A stretch of DNA of 44,543 nucleotides from Komagataeibacter intermedius TF2 (GTDB lineage Bacteria > Pseudomonadota > Alphaproteobacteria > Acetobacterales > Acetobacteraceae), in contig NZ_BANF01000033.1 in assembly GCF_000964425.1 (NCBI RefSeq), positions 1-44,543 on the forward strand, given 5' to 3'. The position numbers and the translations under genes were made by a program. Of this stretch, positions 1 through 10,538 are shown piece by piece. The first letter of the stretch is position 1; each line of letters begins with the position of its first letter. Under the pieces are notes generated by a model. The model did no database searches. It was not told where the DNA came from and saw nothing but the letters and a program-made list of their open reading frames with translations.

Positions 1-1069
1 CGGCCGCCGGTGCGGGCTGTGCATCCGGTGCGGCGGCCTGCGGGGCAGGGGCCTCGGCCTGCGGCGGAACCTGGTGCGTCTTCGGGTGGCCACCGGGCGG
101 GTTGTCGATGCCCGTCGCCACGACGGAAACGCGGATGCGGCCGTTCAGCGAGGTATCGATGGCCGAACCGAAAATGATGTTCGCGTCTTCCGCCACTTCT
201 TCGCGGATGCGGTTTGCCGCCTGGTCCACTTCGAACAGGGTCAGGTCCTCGCCGCCGGTAATGTTGATCAGCAGGCCCTGCGCGCCGGACATGGAGGTAT
301 CTTCCAGCAGCGGGTTGGAAATGGCGTCCTCGGCTGCGGCGACGGCGCGGTTTTCGCCCTCGGCTTCACCCGTGCCCATCATCGCCTTGCCCATTTCCGC
401 CATGATGGTGCGGATATCGGCAAAGTCCAGGTTGACCAGCCCCGGCGCCATCATCAGGTCGGTCACGCCGCGCACGCCCATGTACAGGACGTTGTCCGCC
501 ATCTTGAACGCGTCTTTCCAGCTTGTGCGCTCATTGGCCAGGCGGAACAGGTTCTGGTTGGGGATGATGATCAGCGTATCGACGAACTGCTGCAGTTCGG
601 CAATGCCCGCTTCCGCCGATTTCGCGCGGCGGTGTCCTTCGAACGTGAACGGCTTGGTCACCACGCCCACGGTCAGGATGCCGCGTTCACGCGCCATGCG
701 CGCAATGACGGGGGCAGCCCCCGTGCCGGTGCCGCCGCCCATGCCCGCGGTGATGAACACCATGTGCGCGCCATCAAGGTGGCGGGACAGTTCATCACAG
801 GCTTCTTCCGCCGCGGCGCGGCCGATTTCGGGCTTCGCCCCCGCGCCAAGGCCCTGCGTCAGGTGCGGGCCAAGCTGGATGCGGCGGTCGGCGCTGCTGT
901 GGGACAGCTGCTGGGCATCGGTGTTGGCGACAACGAATTCCACGCCCTGCAACTGCGAATGGATCATGTTGTCCACCGCATTCGTACCACCGCCGCCAAC
1001 CCCGATCACTGTGATGCGGGGCGTGAAATCGGAATGATTCTGTTGCGGGATGGTCAGGTTGAGGGTCAT
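1..1069 (-). CDS. ftsZ: Cell division protein FtsZ (3' end outside window)
   Basis: Tubulin-like GTPase that polymerises into the cytokinetic Z ring on the inner face of the membrane. Reading from ATG at 1069, the protein shows the N-terminal glycine-rich nucleotide loop (VGGGGTNAV), the tubulin signature GGGTGTG, and the T7 synergy loop NLDFADI. About 356 codons are present. The core domain is complete and a Pro/Ala/Gln-rich linker runs off the window start, so the C-terminal peptide that binds FtsA is not seen. GGGAG precedes the start. It is the last gene of the dcw cluster and lies 77 bases behind ftsA, in an A/T-richer gap that could hold its own promoter, although I found no convincing -35/-10 pair. 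Confidence 0.97.
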   Translation of the reverse strand, partial: MTLNLTIPQQNHSDFTPRITVIGVGGGGTNAVDNMIHSQLQGVEFVVANTDAQQLSHSSADRRIQLGPHLTQGLGAGAKPEIGRAAAEEACDELSRHLDGAHMVFITAGMGGGTGTGAAPVIARMARERGILTVGVVTKPFTFEGHRRAKSAEAGIAELQQFVDTLIIIPNQNLFRLANERTSWKDAFKMADNVLYMGVRGVTDLMMAPGLVNLDFADIRTIMAEMGKAMMGTGEAEGENRAVAAAEDAISNPLLEDTSMSGAQGLLINITGGEDLTLFEVDQAANRIREEVAEDANIIFGSAIDTSLNGRIRVSVVATGIDNPPGGHPKTHQVPPQAEAPAPQAAAPDAQPAPAA

Positions 1070-1146
1070 GCTTGGCTCCCGATGGATTGGGGTAGGCGTG
1101 CTGGCATACTAATGGCAAAAGTACAATAAAGGGTTTTTACGCAAGA

Positions 1147-2550
1147 TCATACCCTGTCACGTATGAAATCCACGAAACGTCTGACAAGGCTGCCGGGGCG
1201 GGTGTCACGGACGTCGGGTTCGCCCATTTCATCCGCCGCCCCCGCGGCCCAGGCCAGAAGGCCCGCGGATGTGGAGAACATCGGCCACGTCGCCGCGTTT
1301 TCGGGCAGGCCGACAATGCGCCGCGGGCGGCCAAGGCGCACCTGCCGGTTCAGGATACGCGCCGCCATCGGCCCGATTCCCTCCAGCAGCGACCCGCCAC
1401 CCGTCAGGATCACCCGCCCGTCCGACGCGGGGCCGACGGCGGCCATTTCCAGCCTGTCACGTACCATCTCCAGGGTTTCCTCCACGCGCGGATGTATGAT
1501 CGAGACAATCTTTGCGCGGGGAATTCTGACATAATGATGGTCGTTGTCACCAATCAACTGCACAAGAATGGGATTGTGATCGTCGCCCGCCAGAAGTTCG
1601 GCGGATCCGTGCATGGTTTTCAGCCGCTCGGCATTGTCGATGGAGGTGGACAGCCCGTGCGCGATGTCACGCGTGATGTGCAGCCCCCCCACGGGAATCG
1701 TGGCGGTATGCAGCAGCCGGCCTTCGCCAAACACCCCGATTGACGTGGTGCCCCCGCCCATGTCCACCACGGTTGCGCCAAGGTTGCGTTCGTCCTCGTT
1801 CATGACCGCAAGCCCGGAGGCGAGGGGTGAAGACACCATGCCCTCGATCTTCAGCTCCACGCGCGACAGCACGGCTTCGAGGTTGCGCAGCGCGGTGGTG
1901 TTGGCGTCGATCACATGCAGCCGCGCCGAAAGCAGGTCACACAGGTGCCCGCGCGGGTCCAGCACTTCCTGCGTGTCGTCCACCGCGTAATCCAGCGGCA
2001 GGGTATGGATGGCCGAACGCCCTTCCGACACCGCGCGCATGCGGCCCTCGGTTATGATCCGGCTGACATCGTTGCCCGTGATCTCGCGCCCGCCCACGGA
2101 CCAGCGCGCGTTGATGTGACGGCTTTCGGGGTGGCCGCAGGACAGGTTGACGAAAATCGAATCCCGGCGTTCCGTCGCCATGTCCTCCGCCTGCGCCACG
2201 GCGGCGCGGATCGCGCTTTCCGCCTCGCGCAGGTCCACGATCCCGCCCGAACGCACGCCATGCGACCGCCGCCATCCGTGGCCGAGGATGCGGATGGTGT
2301 TGTCAGGCTCCCCCCGTCCGATCAGGCATACGATCTTGGTGGACCCGATATCCAGCACGCTGAACGGTCCCGTACGCAGCTTGCGTGTCGGCAGGCGCTC
2401 GCCCTCGGGGACAAGGGACAGCGCAGGCCGCGGCCGGGGCGCGCGTGCGGGCGTTCCGGCCCCCCGGATGGCGGGGACCGGGGCGGCCGCCGTGGTGGTC
2501 TTTGTCGCGGGAAGGGTCGTTCTGACCGGTCCCGGCACTGGATAAGTCAT
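1147..2550 (-). CDS. ftsA: Cell division protein FtsA
   Basis: Actin-like ATPase that tethers FtsZ filaments to the membrane and recruits later divisome proteins. The ATPase core begins with FSVLDIGSTKIVCLIG; the phosphate-2 motif VVDMGGGTTSIGVF and the adenosine motif ILTGGGSLLEG are present. The last residues (RRFVDFIRDRV) form the expected amphipathic membrane-targeting helix. The start at 2550 is chosen because its ATGA overlaps the ftsQ stop and GGAGG lies just upstream; a longer frame reaches 2592 but would overlap ftsQ by 46 bases. Even with the shorter start (467 aa) there are about 62 Pro/Ala/Thr-rich residues before the core, which is unusual for FtsA. Confidence 0.95.
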   Translation of the reverse strand: MTYPVPGPVRTTLPATKTTTAAAPVPAIRGAGTPARAPRPRPALSLVPEGERLPTRKLRTGPFSVLDIGSTKIVCLIGRGEPDNTIRILGHGWRRSHGVRSGGIVDLREAESAIRAAVAQAEDMATERRDSIFVNLSCGHPESRHINARWSVGGREITGNDVSRIITEGRMRAVSEGRSAIHTLPLDYAVDDTQEVLDPRGHLCDLLSARLHVIDANTTALRNLEAVLSRVELKIEGMVSSPLASGLAVMNEDERNLGATVVDMGGGTTSIGVFGEGRLLHTATIPVGGLHITRDIAHGLSTSIDNAERLKTMHGSAELLAGDDHNPILVQLIGDNDHHYVRIPRAKIVSIIHPRVEETLEMVRDRLEMAAVGPASDGRVILTGGGSLLEGIGPMAARILNRQVRLGRPRRIVGLPENAATWPMFSTSAGLLAWAAGAADEMGEPDVRDTRPGSLVRRFVDFIRDRV

Positions 2551-3482
2551 GCCCGCCTCCGTCTTGGACCGGTCTGGGGGGAAGAAAGCCATGGCGCGGA
2601 AGGATCCTGATCCCCGGTGGGGTCGGCCTGCGGCGGCGTGTCGCCCCTGTCCCGGTCGGTGTTGTCGTTCGGGGCAGGCGGGGCTTCACGCACGATCAGG
2701 CGGTCAGGCAGGCGCATGTCGATGGCGATCACCGGCCGGTCCAGTATTTTTATGTTTTCCTGCAATTGTGCAAGACGCTTCAGCGCAGCGACTTCCTGCC
2801 CTTCGGGCAGCAGCACGGTCGTGCCGTTGCGCAGCGTCAGGTTCCACCGCCGCTGGCCCACGCGGGATGCGGCCACGACATGGCTGCGTACTTCCGGCTG
2901 GGCCGACAGTTCATCAATCAGGGCGGCGGCGGCGGTGTTGGCGTCGGGGCCGACAACCAGCGGCAGCTGCATAAAGGCTTCGGCGTCCTTGCCGGTCATG
3001 CCCTGGTCGCGCACCTGGTTGCCTTCGCGGTCGATCAGCATGAAATGCCCGTGGTTCTGCCATACGGCAAAGGGACGGCGTTCAAACAGGTGGATGATGA
3101 TGGTGCCGGGCAGGTGGCGTTCCACCACCGAATGATCGACAAATGGCAGCGCGTCGATGCGTTCGCGCGCGGCCGCCACGGAAAAGCCGAGGATGAAGTC
3201 CCCCGTGCGCACGCCCAGCGCCTGCTGCAGCGAGGGTTCGCTGGTCAGCACGCAGCCCGTCACGTCAATTTCGGTAATGCGCAGCGGCAGCATGTTGATG
3301 ATCCGCCCGCGCAGCGGCGCGAAACGCGGGTCGGACCCGAAATGCCGGAACGCCGTGACGCAGCCCACCCCAAGCCCGAGCAGCACCAGCACCAGCAGCA
3401 ACGGACGCAGCAGGCGTTTCTGGCGGCGCAGGAAGATCGAAAGCCGGGAAGGGCGGTCGCTGCTGTCGGTCGGTCGCCTCAT
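2547..3482 (-). CDS. ftsQ: Cell division protein FtsQ
   Basis: Bitopic divisome protein that links early (FtsZ/A) and late (FtsL/I/W) division proteins. It has a basic cytoplasmic N-terminus rich in arginine, one transmembrane segment (PLLLVLVLLGLGVGCV), then a periplasmic POTRA domain starting near LRITEIDVTGC and a beta domain containing VERHLPGTIIIHLFERRPFA. Length 311 aa fits the family. ATG at 3482 overlaps the ddl stop as ATGA and is preferred to an in-frame GTG at 3518, although no strong ribosome binding site precedes either, so translation is probably coupled to ddl. Confidence 0.93.
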   Translation of the reverse strand: MRRPTDSSDRPSRLSIFLRRQKRLLRPLLLVLVLLGLGVGCVTAFRHFGSDPRFAPLRGRIINMLPLRITEIDVTGCVLTSEPSLQQALGVRTGDFILGFSVAAARERIDALPFVDHSVVERHLPGTIIIHLFERRPFAVWQNHGHFMLIDREGNQVRDQGMTGKDAEAFMQLPLVVGPDANTAAAALIDELSAQPEVRSHVVAASRVGQRRWNLTLRNGTTVLLPEGQEVAALKRLAQLQENIKILDRPVIAIDMRLPDRLIVREAPPAPNDNTDRDRGDTPPQADPTGDQDPSAPWLSSPQTGPRRRRA

Positions 3483-4420
3483 GTACGGCAGGTCGCGTGG
3501 TCGATCATCCACTGGCACAGCGCGGCATAATCCATGCCGCAGGCCGCCGCCTGTTCCGGCAGCAGGGAGGTTGGCGTCATGCCCGGCTGGGTATTGGTTT
3601 CCAGAATGACAAGGCGGCCGGGCAGGTCCGCCCCCGCCGTGTCGTCATAGCGGAAGTCCGTGCGGCTGGCCCCCCTGCAGCCCAGCGCCCGGTGGGCGGC
3701 CAGCGCCAGTTCGCGCGCCTGTTCAAAGGCTGCGGGATGGATGCGCGCGGGCAGTTCGTGGCACGATCCGCCAGCAGCGTATTTGGCCTGATAGTCGTAA
3801 AAGCTGGGGCCGCTGCCCGTGGGGGTGATGTCGGTCACCGTCAGGGCGCGGTCTTCCAGCACGCCTACGGTCAGTTCCCTGCCCGGAATGTATTCTTCCA
3901 CCAGCATGTGCGTGCCGAACGTCCATCCCCGCGCCAGCGTTGCGCGGCGGTTGCTGCCGGGGTGGATGATGTCCACGCCGACCGATGATCCCTCGTTCAG
4001 CGGCTTGACCACGTATGGGGCGGGGATCGGGTCCGCCGGTTCAAGCTGCGCTGGTGTCAGGACCAGTCCGGTGGCGACAGGCAGCCCTGCCGCCATGAAC
4101 ACGGTGCGCGCCGCGTCCTTGTCCATGGCGGTGGCTGACGCCCGCACGCCGGAATGGGTGTAGGCGATGCCCATCCAGTCCAGCACGCCCTGGATCGACC
4201 CGTCCTCGCCAAACCTGCCATGCATGGCGTTGAACACCACGTCCGGGCGGTGGTCGCGCAGGTCGCTTACAATGGCCAGCAGGTCCGGGCCCGCGTCAAT
4301 GCAGCGCACGTCATGTCCAAGCCCGCGCAGGGCGTCGGCCACGTTGCGCCCGCTGGCAAGGCTGACCTCGCGTTCGGCGGACATGCCACCCATCAGGACG
4401 GAAACACGGCGGGCCGTCAT
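3479..4420 (-). CDS. ddl: D-alanine--D-alanine ligase
   Basis: ATP-grasp ligase joining two D-alanines, the dipeptide that MurF adds to the stem peptide. Visible family marks are VLMGGMSAEREVSL at the N-terminus, the substrate loop VVKPLNEGSSVGV, and the Mg/ATP-binding end ILETNTQPGMTPTSLLPEQA. At 313 aa it has the usual DdlB length. It lies between murB and ftsQ, the normal dcw position, and overlaps both by 4 bases. Confidence 0.96.
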   Translation of the reverse strand: MTARRVSVLMGGMSAEREVSLASGRNVADALRGLGHDVRCIDAGPDLLAIVSDLRDHRPDVVFNAMHGRFGEDGSIQGVLDWMGIAYTHSGVRASATAMDKDAARTVFMAAGLPVATGLVLTPAQLEPADPIPAPYVVKPLNEGSSVGVDIIHPGSNRRATLARGWTFGTHMLVEEYIPGRELTVGVLEDRALTVTDITPTGSGPSFYDYQAKYAAGGSCHELPARIHPAAFEQARELALAAHRALGCRGASRTDFRYDDTAGADLPGRLVILETNTQPGMTPTSLLPEQAAACGMDYAALCQWMIDHATCRT

Positions 4421-5385
4421 GCGCTTTCTCCCATGCTGTGCGTGGCGGGGCGACCGATGCGTTTGATTTCCCAGCGCAATGTGACCGCCGTGTGATCATG
4501 CACGCGCTGGCGCACGGTATCGCCCAGTTGCTCCAGGTCGGCTGCGGTGGCATTGCCGGTGTTCAGCATGAAATTGCAGTGTTTTTCACTGATCTGCGCA
4601 CCGCCCACCGTCAGGCCGCGACAGCCAGCCGCATCAATCAGTTCCCAGGCCTTGCGCTGTGATTCGTCGGGGTCGGGATTGCGGAAGGTGGACCCGCCGG
4701 TCCGGGCGCGTACAGGCTGCGCGGCCTCCCGCGCCGTGCGGATTTCATCGATTCGCTGGCGGATGATGGCGGGCGGCGCCACCATCGCGTTCAGCCGCAC
4801 CCGCACCACGACCGACTGCGGGGGCAGGGTGGCGTGGCGATAGCCGAAGTCCAGCGAGGCTGCAGGCAGGCGCAGAAGCCTGCCATCACGCGTCACCACT
4901 TCCACCCAGTCCAGCACCGCCGACATGTCTGACCCGTACGCGCCCGCGTTCATGGCCACGGCCCCGCCGATCGAACCGGGAATGCCCGCAAGGAATTCCA
5001 GACCCGACAGGCCCGCTTCCGCCGCGTGTTCGGCAACCGTCATGTCCAGACAGGCCGCGCCTGCAACAAGCCCGTCACCATCGCGCGTGATGGTGGAAAA
5101 TCCGCGCGCAAGGCGGATCACCATTCCGTCGATCCCGCCATCGCGCACGATCACGTTGGAACACGCGCCCAGCGGCAGGACGGGAACCTCCAGCGGCAGG
5201 TGCTTCATGACCTGCGCCAGGTCCTCGGCGCTGGCGGGCTGGAACAGCAGTTCCGCCGCCCCTCCCACGCGGAACCACGTGCGCGGGCCAAGGGCGGCCT
5301 GCGGCGTCAGGCGGCCACGCGGGCGAAAATCATCCGTGTCCAGAACCTGTGCCCATTGCGGCAGGGTGGCGGGGGCGGTGGTCAT
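4417..5385 (-). CDS. murB: UDP-N-acetylenolpyruvoylglucosamine reductase MurB
   Basis: FAD enzyme that reduces UDP-GlcNAc-enolpyruvate with NADPH to UDP-MurNAc, the second committed step of peptidoglycan synthesis. The FAD-binding segment ([20 protein letters not shown]), [18 protein letters not shown], and the loop [12 protein letters not shown] with the catalytic serine are all visible. At 322 aa it matches the shorter MurB type common in alphaproteobacteria. ATG at 5385 overlaps the murC stop as ATGA. Confidence 0.96.
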   Translation of the reverse strand: MTTAPATLPQWAQVLDTDDFRPRGRLTPQAALGPRTWFRVGGAAELLFQPASAEDLAQVMKHLPLEVPVLPLGACSNVIVRDGGIDGMVIRLARGFSTITRDGDGLVAGAACLDMTVAEHAAEAGLSGLEFLAGIPGSIGGAVAMNAGAYGSDMSAVLDWVEVVTRDGRLLRLPAASLDFGYRHATLPPQSVVVRVRLNAMVAPPAIIRQRIDEIRTAREAAQPVRARTGGSTFRNPDPDESQRKAWELIDAAGCRGLTVGGAQISEKHCNFMLNTGNATAADLEQLGDTVRQRVHDHTAVTLRWEIKRIGRPATHSMGESA

Positions 5386-6830
5386 GAATGGGCATCCGCC
5401 TTCTGGGCCGGGGCATGGGCAATGCCCTGCAGGTCCGCAAGCTGCGCGGGCAGCGCCTGCGCCCAGTTGGTGATGCTGCCCGCACCCAGGCAGACCACGA
5501 AATCACCGGGCCGGGCGATGGCGTTGATCATTTCCGCAAGGTGTTCCGGACCCGGCAGCGGCACGACGGAGCGGTGCCCGCGTTCGCGCAGGCCCTCGAC
5601 CAGCGCATCCCGGTCGATGTCTTCGATCGGCTGTTCGCCCGCGGCATAGACATCGGCGATGATGACGGTGCCCGCGTCGTTCATGCAGGTGCAGAATTCG
5701 TTGAACAGGGTTTTCAGCCGCGAATACCGGTGTGGCTGCATGACCGCGATCACGTTGCCCGCGCCCGCCTGCCGCGCGGCCTTCAGCACGGCGGCGATTT
5801 CCACGGGGTGGTGGCCGTAATCGTCGATGATGGTGATGCCGCCGGTTTCCCCCGTGCGGGTGAAGCGGCGCTTGACCCCCCGGAAGGCGGCGAAGGCGGA
5901 GCGGATGGTGGCGTCGTCTATTTCCATCTCCGTGCCGACCGCAATGGCCGCCAGCGCGTTCTGCACGTTGTGGTGGCCCAGCATGGGCAGGCGGAACGGC
6001 CCGGCCCGGCGCGAACGGTTGCGGTTGCGGTTGGTGATCACGACCTCGAACGTCGCCCCCAGCTTGTCGGTAATCACCTTTTCCGCGCGTACGTCCGCCT
6101 GCGGGGAAAAGCCGTAGGTGATGATCCGGTGGTCCGACAGGCGCGGGATCATCTGCTGCACGGCGGGATGGTCGATGCACAGCACCGCAAAGCCGTAGAA
6201 CGGGATGTTGGAGACGAACTGGTCATACGCCGCCTGCATGGCCTCTTCCGTGCCCCAGTGGTCCAGGTGCTCGGGGTCCATGTTGGTCACGACCGTAATG
6301 ACGGAGGGCAGGCGCAGGAAGGACCCGTCGCTTTCATCGGCCTCGACCACCATCCAGTCGCCCGACCCCATGCGGGTGTTGGTGCCGTAGGCTTCGATAA
6401 TGCCGCCATTGATGACCGTGGGGTCCAGCTTCGCCGCTTCCAGCACGGCGGCGACAAGGCTGGTGGTGGTGGTCTTGCCATGCGTGCCGCCCACCGCCAC
6501 CGACCACCGCAGGCGCATGAGTTCGGCCAGCATTTCCGCCCGCCGCACCACCGGGATCAGGCGCGCGCGCGCGGCCACCACTTCGGGATTGTCGCGCTTG
6601 ACGGCGGTGGATGTCACCACGACCTGCGCATTGCCCAGGTTGGCGGCGTCATGGCCAATGGTCACGGGAATGCCGGCGGCGCGCAGGCGCGCGACATTGG
6701 CGCTTTCGGCAATGTCGGAACCCTGCACCGCATAGCCAAGCATGTGCAGCACTTCGGCAATGCCGGACATGCCAATTCCGCCAATGCCGACGAAGTGGAT
6801 GGTGCCAATGGAAAGGGGCAGGGCTCTCAT
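5382..6830 (-). CDS. murC: UDP-N-acetylmuramate--L-alanine ligase MurC
   Basis: Cytoplasmic ATP-dependent ligase that adds L-alanine to UDP-MurNAc. The N-terminal Rossmann motif [17 protein letters not shown], the P-loop [16 protein letters not shown], the EADESDGSF acidic motif and the [10 protein letters not shown] segment identify MurC rather than the other Mur ligases. It is 482 aa. Its start lies 32 bases downstream of the murG stop, one of the few gaps in the cluster. Confidence 0.97.
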   Translation of the reverse strand: MRALPLSIGTIHFVGIGGIGMSGIAEVLHMLGYAVQGSDIAESANVARLRAAGIPVTIGHDAANLGNAQVVVTSTAVKRDNPEVVAARARLIPVVRRAEMLAELMRLRWSVAVGGTHGKTTTTSLVAAVLEAAKLDPTVINGGIIEAYGTNTRMGSGDWMVVEADESDGSFLRLPSVITVVTNMDPEHLDHWGTEEAMQAAYDQFVSNIPFYGFAVLCIDHPAVQQMIPRLSDHRIITYGFSPQADVRAEKVITDKLGATFEVVITNRNRNRSRRAGPFRLPMLGHHNVQNALAAIAVGTEMEIDDATIRSAFAAFRGVKRRFTRTGETGGITIIDDYGHHPVEIAAVLKAARQAGAGNVIAVMQPHRYSRLKTLFNEFCTCMNDAGTVIIADVYAAGEQPIEDIDRDALVEGLRERGHRSVVPLPGPEHLAEMINAIARPGDFVVCLGAGSITNWAQALPAQLADLQGIAHAPAQKADAHS

Positions 6831-6862
6831 GTAATCAGGTCTCCGTGTTCGCGCAGGCGGAC

Positions 6863-7978
6863 TTAAGCTGTGCGGGGCAGGTCAGGCAAGCGGGCTTCTA
6901 TCATGTCCGCCAGACGGGCGGCGGCGTCGGGGCGGCCAAGGGCGGCTGCCGCCTGCGCCGTGCGGGCCAGCAGGTCACGGTCGGCCAGCAGTTCCCTCAG
7001 GCGCTGCGTCAGGGCAGGGGCGGTGAAATCGGGCTGGCGGATCATCCATGCCGCATGCGCATCGCACAGCGCCTGCGCATTCGCCCCCTGTTCGTCACGC
7101 GCGGCGATGGGCAGGGGCACCAGCAGCGACGGGCGGCCCGCGACCGTCAGTTCCGCAACCGATGATCCGCCCGCCCGGCCAATGACCAGATGGGCCGCGC
7201 GCAGGCGGTCGGGCACGTTGTCAAGGAACGGGGCGACCGTTGCCGGAATGCCCGCCGCGCGATAGGCGGCGCGCACACGTTCCACGTCTTCCGCGCGTGC
7301 CTGCTGCGTCACCTGCACCCGCGCGCGCAGGGCCGGGGCAAGGGCGGCAAGGGCGGGGGGAACCACGTCGCTGAATACGCGCGCGCCCAGCGACCCCCCC
7401 CATACCAGCAGGTTGATCACACCGTTGGAGGGGACATAGCCTTCCCCCGCCAGGGCCGCGATATCGGGCCGCACCGGCATGCCTGTCAGCGTGGCGGGAA
7501 TCCCCTCGGGCACGCCCGCCACGACGGGAAACGATGTCGCGATGCCATTCATGCGCGGGGCAAGGAAGCCATTGGCCTTGCCCAGTACGGCATTGCCTTC
7601 GTGAATGAACAGCAGCGGCCGCCGGCCCTGTGGCAGCAGGCTGCCGCCCAGCAGCGGCGGCACGGACGGATACCCCCCGAACCCGATGATGGCCGAAGGC
7701 CGGATGCGCGACAGGATGCCCCGTGCCTGCATCACCCCGCGTCCCAGCGCCACGGCCGCGCGCGCCGCGCGGATGATGCCGCGCCCCGCGATCCCCGCGC
7801 CGGGCAGGACAAACTGCTGCCGCCCGGCAAAGACCCCGGTCTCGCGCATGCCTGCGCGCCGATCGGTCATGAGGATGATGTCATGCCCCCGGCGCACCAG
7901 TTCACAGGCCAGCGCCTCGGCTGGGAAAAAATGGCCGCCGGTGCCTCCGGCCGCGACAGCAATGCAGTGACGGGTCAT
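6863..7978 (-). CDS. murG: UDP-GlcNAc:lipid I N-acetylglucosamine transferase MurG
   Basis: Peripheral membrane GT28 glycosyltransferase that converts lipid I to lipid II on the inner leaflet. Visible features are the N-terminal loop [16 protein letters not shown], the second glycine-rich region [12 protein letters not shown], and the donor-binding [13 protein letters not shown] near residue 270. It is 371 aa. ATG at 7978 overlaps the ftsW stop as ATGA, so lipid II synthesis and its septal user are translationally linked. Confidence 0.96.
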   Translation of the reverse strand: MTRHCIAVAAGGTGGHFFPAEALACELVRRGHDIILMTDRRAGMRETGVFAGRQQFVLPGAGIAGRGIIRAARAAVALGRGVMQARGILSRIRPSAIIGFGGYPSVPPLLGGSLLPQGRRPLLFIHEGNAVLGKANGFLAPRMNGIATSFPVVAGVPEGIPATLTGMPVRPDIAALAGEGYVPSNGVINLLVWGGSLGARVFSDVVPPALAALAPALRARVQVTQQARAEDVERVRAAYRAAGIPATVAPFLDNVPDRLRAAHLVIGRAGGSSVAELTVAGRPSLLVPLPIAARDEQGANAQALCDAHAAWMIRQPDFTAPALTQRLRELLADRDLLARTAQAAAALGRPDAAARLADMIEARLPDLPRTA

Positions 7979-9141
7979 GACGATGCTTTCTGCGATGGAG
8001 AGGGGGGCGGACCAAACTGCCCGAACCGGCCTTCGCCCACCCGGTTGCGGGTCAGCGCCAGCACCAGGCCGATTGTAAGCGCAACCGACATGGCGGAGGA
8101 ACCACCATAGGAAATGAAGGGCAGCGTCATGCCCTTGGTCGGGATCAGGTGCAGCGTGGACCCCATGTTGACAAAGGCCTGCAGGCCAAAGCCGGTCACA
8201 AGTCCCGCCGTCGCCACCGTGATGAACGGGTCGTTTTCATGCAGCAGCTTGAGCAGCGTGCGGATGACGATGGTGGCGAACACCCCGATGATGAACAGGC
8301 ACACCAGCATGCCGAATTCCTCCCCCGCCACGGCGAAGACGAAGTCGGCATGCGCATCGGGCAGCAGGTCCTTCACCCGGCCCTCGCCGGGGCCACGGCC
8401 CAGCAGGCCGCCATTGCCAAAGGCCCGCAGCGCGGTATCGATCTGGTAATGGTCCCCCACGGCGGGGTGCAGGAACCGTTCAACGCGTGAGCGCACGTGC
8501 GGGAACACCATGTACGCGCCCACAAACGCCGCGACCATGGCCGCCACCCCCGCCCCGACCAGGAACAGGCTCAGCCCGTCAATGAACAGCTGGGTCAGGA
8601 AAACCGTGGTGATGACGCTGAGCATTCCGATATCGGGCTGCGATTTCAGCAAAAGCAGCACCAGCGCGAACAGCCCGATCGCCACCAGCATGCCGGGAAA
8701 ATACCGTCGCGTCCGGCGTTCGGTCAGCAGCCACGCCGTGACCACCGCAAAGAACGGCTTGAGGAATTCCGACGGCTGCACCGACATCATCGGCAGCGCG
8801 ATCCACCGCCGCGCGCCCTTGATCTCGATCCCGTGCACCAGCGTCATGAATGTCGCCGCCAGCGCCAGCGCGAACCCGATCCACCCCGTCAGCCTGACCG
8901 CGCGCAGCGACATCATCGACGTGGCGATGACAATGACCGCCGCCAGCAGCAGGAAGCACACCTGCTTGAAAATGAACATGTCGCGCGATGCACCGATGCG
9001 CACGGCCACGGCGGGGCTGGCGGCCAGCATCAGGATATAGCCGAACCCGATCAGGATCCCCACGCAGATCAGCGTGACCCGGTCGATGCTGCGCCACCAC
9101 CGTGCCGGCTGCGACGTGTTTATGCGCGACATGCCGCTCAT
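7975..9141 (-). CDS. ftsW: SEDS peptidoglycan polymerase FtsW
   Basis: Polytopic SEDS-family glycosyltransferase that works with the transpeptidase FtsI to build septal peptidoglycan from lipid II. About ten hydrophobic segments are visible. Family marks are QPSEFLKPFF, the long periplasmic loop with RVERFLHPAVGDHYQ, the AHADFVFAVAGEEFG segment and the C-terminal LPFISYGGSS. It is 388 aa. It sits between murD and murG, the typical place for FtsW rather than RodA, and overlaps both neighbours by 4 bases. Confidence 0.96.
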   Translation of the reverse strand: MSGMSRINTSQPARWWRSIDRVTLICVGILIGFGYILMLAASPAVAVRIGASRDMFIFKQVCFLLLAAVIVIATSMMSLRAVRLTGWIGFALALAATFMTLVHGIEIKGARRWIALPMMSVQPSEFLKPFFAVVTAWLLTERRTRRYFPGMLVAIGLFALVLLLLKSQPDIGMLSVITTVFLTQLFIDGLSLFLVGAGVAAMVAAFVGAYMVFPHVRSRVERFLHPAVGDHYQIDTALRAFGNGGLLGRGPGEGRVKDLLPDAHADFVFAVAGEEFGMLVCLFIIGVFATIVIRTLLKLLHENDPFITVATAGLVTGFGLQAFVNMGSTLHLIPTKGMTLPFISYGGSSAMSVALTIGLVLALTRNRVGEGRFGQFGPPPSPSQKASS

Positions 9142-10538
9142 GCGGGTGTGGTTCCATCCCTGCCGGTGGCCAGCCCGCGCACCAGTTCCGCAAAATGGTC
9201 CCCACGCGCCTCGAACCCGCTGAACTGGTCGAAACTGGCGCAGGCGGGCGACAGCATTACGACATCGGCCCCCAGTTCGCGCGCGCTGTCCAGCGCCTGC
9301 GGCACGGCGCGTTCAAGGGTATCGACAATGCGGTGGGGAACGTCGTGGCGGGCCAGTGTCGCCGCCAGAACCGGCGCGTCGCGCCCGATCAGCAGTGCTA
9401 CGGCCACGCGGCTGAACAGGGGGGCCAGTTCCTCGATCCCGCCCGCCTTGGCCATGCCGCCTGCGATCCATACCATCCGGTCATGGCACGCCAGCGCGCG
9501 CGCGGTCGCGTCCGCATTGGTGGCCTTGCTGTCGTTGATGAAGCGGATGCCACCAACGCTACCTGCGGTCTTCTGCCGGTGGTCCAGCGCGCTGAAGGAC
9601 GCAAGGGCGGGTTCCACCGCCGCGCGTGGCATGCCCAGATGCAGCGCCATGGCGGTCGCGGCGGCCGCGTTCTCGCGGTTATGGGTGCCCGGCAGGTCAT
9701 GGACCGCATGCAGGTCGGCAATGACGCCCGCATGGTCACACAGCGCGCCCGGCGTGCAGTACAGGTCGCATTGCGGCATGTCCGCGCCACTGACGCAGGC
9801 GATGGTGCTGCGCGTTGGCGCAAGCCGCCTGCGGATCGTATCGTAATCGGGCAGCTTGTCGCCCAGCACCGCCAGGTCGCCCGCGTGCTGGTGGTCGAAT
9901 ACATGCAGCTTGGCGGCGATATACCCCGCCATGTCGCCATGACGGTCCAGATGGTCCGGCGTCAGGTTGAGCAGGCAGGCGACATTGAAATGCATCTGGT
10001 CCAGCCGTTCCAGCATGTAGGACGACATTTCCAGCACGTACACACCGTCATCAGGCAGCAGCGGCAGGGAAAGGGCCGCAGGCCCAAGGTTGCCGCCGGC
10101 TGCAACCGGCATGCCGCATCCGGCCAGCATGTGGGCCAGCAGCACCGTGGTGGTCGATTTGCCATTGGTGCCGGTAATGCCTGCGAACCGCGCGCGGCTG
10201 CCTGCCGCGCGCACGGCGCGGAACAGCAGTTCCGCATCCGACAGGATCGGCACCCCGGCTTCCACCGCCATGCGCGCCAGCGGGTGGGGGCTGGGCAGGT
10301 TGTGCGGAATGCCCGGCGACAGGACCAGCCCCGCCAGCCCCAGCATGTTCCTGAATGGTGCGACCGTCAGCCGGTCGTGCGGCGCAAGGGCCGCGCGCGC
10401 ATCCGCCCGGTCGTCCCATGCATGCACGCTGGCCCCCATCGCCAGCAGGGCGGTGACGGCGGCGGCGCCATTGCGGCCCAGACCGGCCACGCCATAATGA
10501 TGGGCCGCCAGCAGGGTGGGGGGAAACGCCGTGCTCAC
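9138..10538 (-). CDS. murD: UDP-N-acetylmuramoylalanine--D-glutamate ligase MurD
   Basis: ATP-dependent ligase adding D-glutamate to UDP-MurNAc-L-Ala. The N-terminal Rossmann region [16 protein letters not shown], the P-loop [19 protein letters not shown] and the MurD motif [17 protein letters not shown] are clear. The start is uncertain: GTG at 10538 (466 aa) overlaps the mraY stop as GTGA, matching the cluster's coupling pattern, whereas an in-frame GTG at 10565 would add nine residues and overlap mraY by 31 bases. No strong ribosome binding site precedes either. Confidence 0.93.
   Translation of the reverse strand: MSTAFPPTLLAAHHYGVAGLGRNGAAAVTALLAMGASVHAWDDRADARAALAPHDRLTVAPFRNMLGLAGLVLSPGIPHNLPSPHPLARMAVEAGVPILSDAELLFRAVRAAGSRARFAGITGTNGKSTTTVLLAHMLAGCGMPVAAGGNLGPAALSLPLLPDDGVYVLEMSSYMLERLDQMHFNVACLLNLTPDHLDRHGDMAGYIAAKLHVFDHQHAGDLAVLGDKLPDYDTIRRRLAPTRSTIACVSGADMPQCDLYCTPGALCDHAGVIADLHAVHDLPGTHNRENAAAATAMALHLGMPRAAVEPALASFSALDHRQKTAGSVGGIRFINDSKATNADATARALACHDRMVWIAGGMAKAGGIEELAPLFSRVAVALLIGRDAPVLAATLARHDVPHRIVDTLERAVPQALDSARELGADVVMLSPACASFDQFSGFEARGDHFAELVRGLATGRDGTTPA

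Noticed and set aside
5388-6866. A 492-codon plus-strand open frame across murC
   Set aside because: It lies exactly opposite a gene with all MurC motifs, and its composition (runs of Gly, His, Arg) is that of a GC-rich shadow frame. Similar shadows oppose murD (9102-10640), ftsI (15290-16675) and the FUSC gene (29183-30736).
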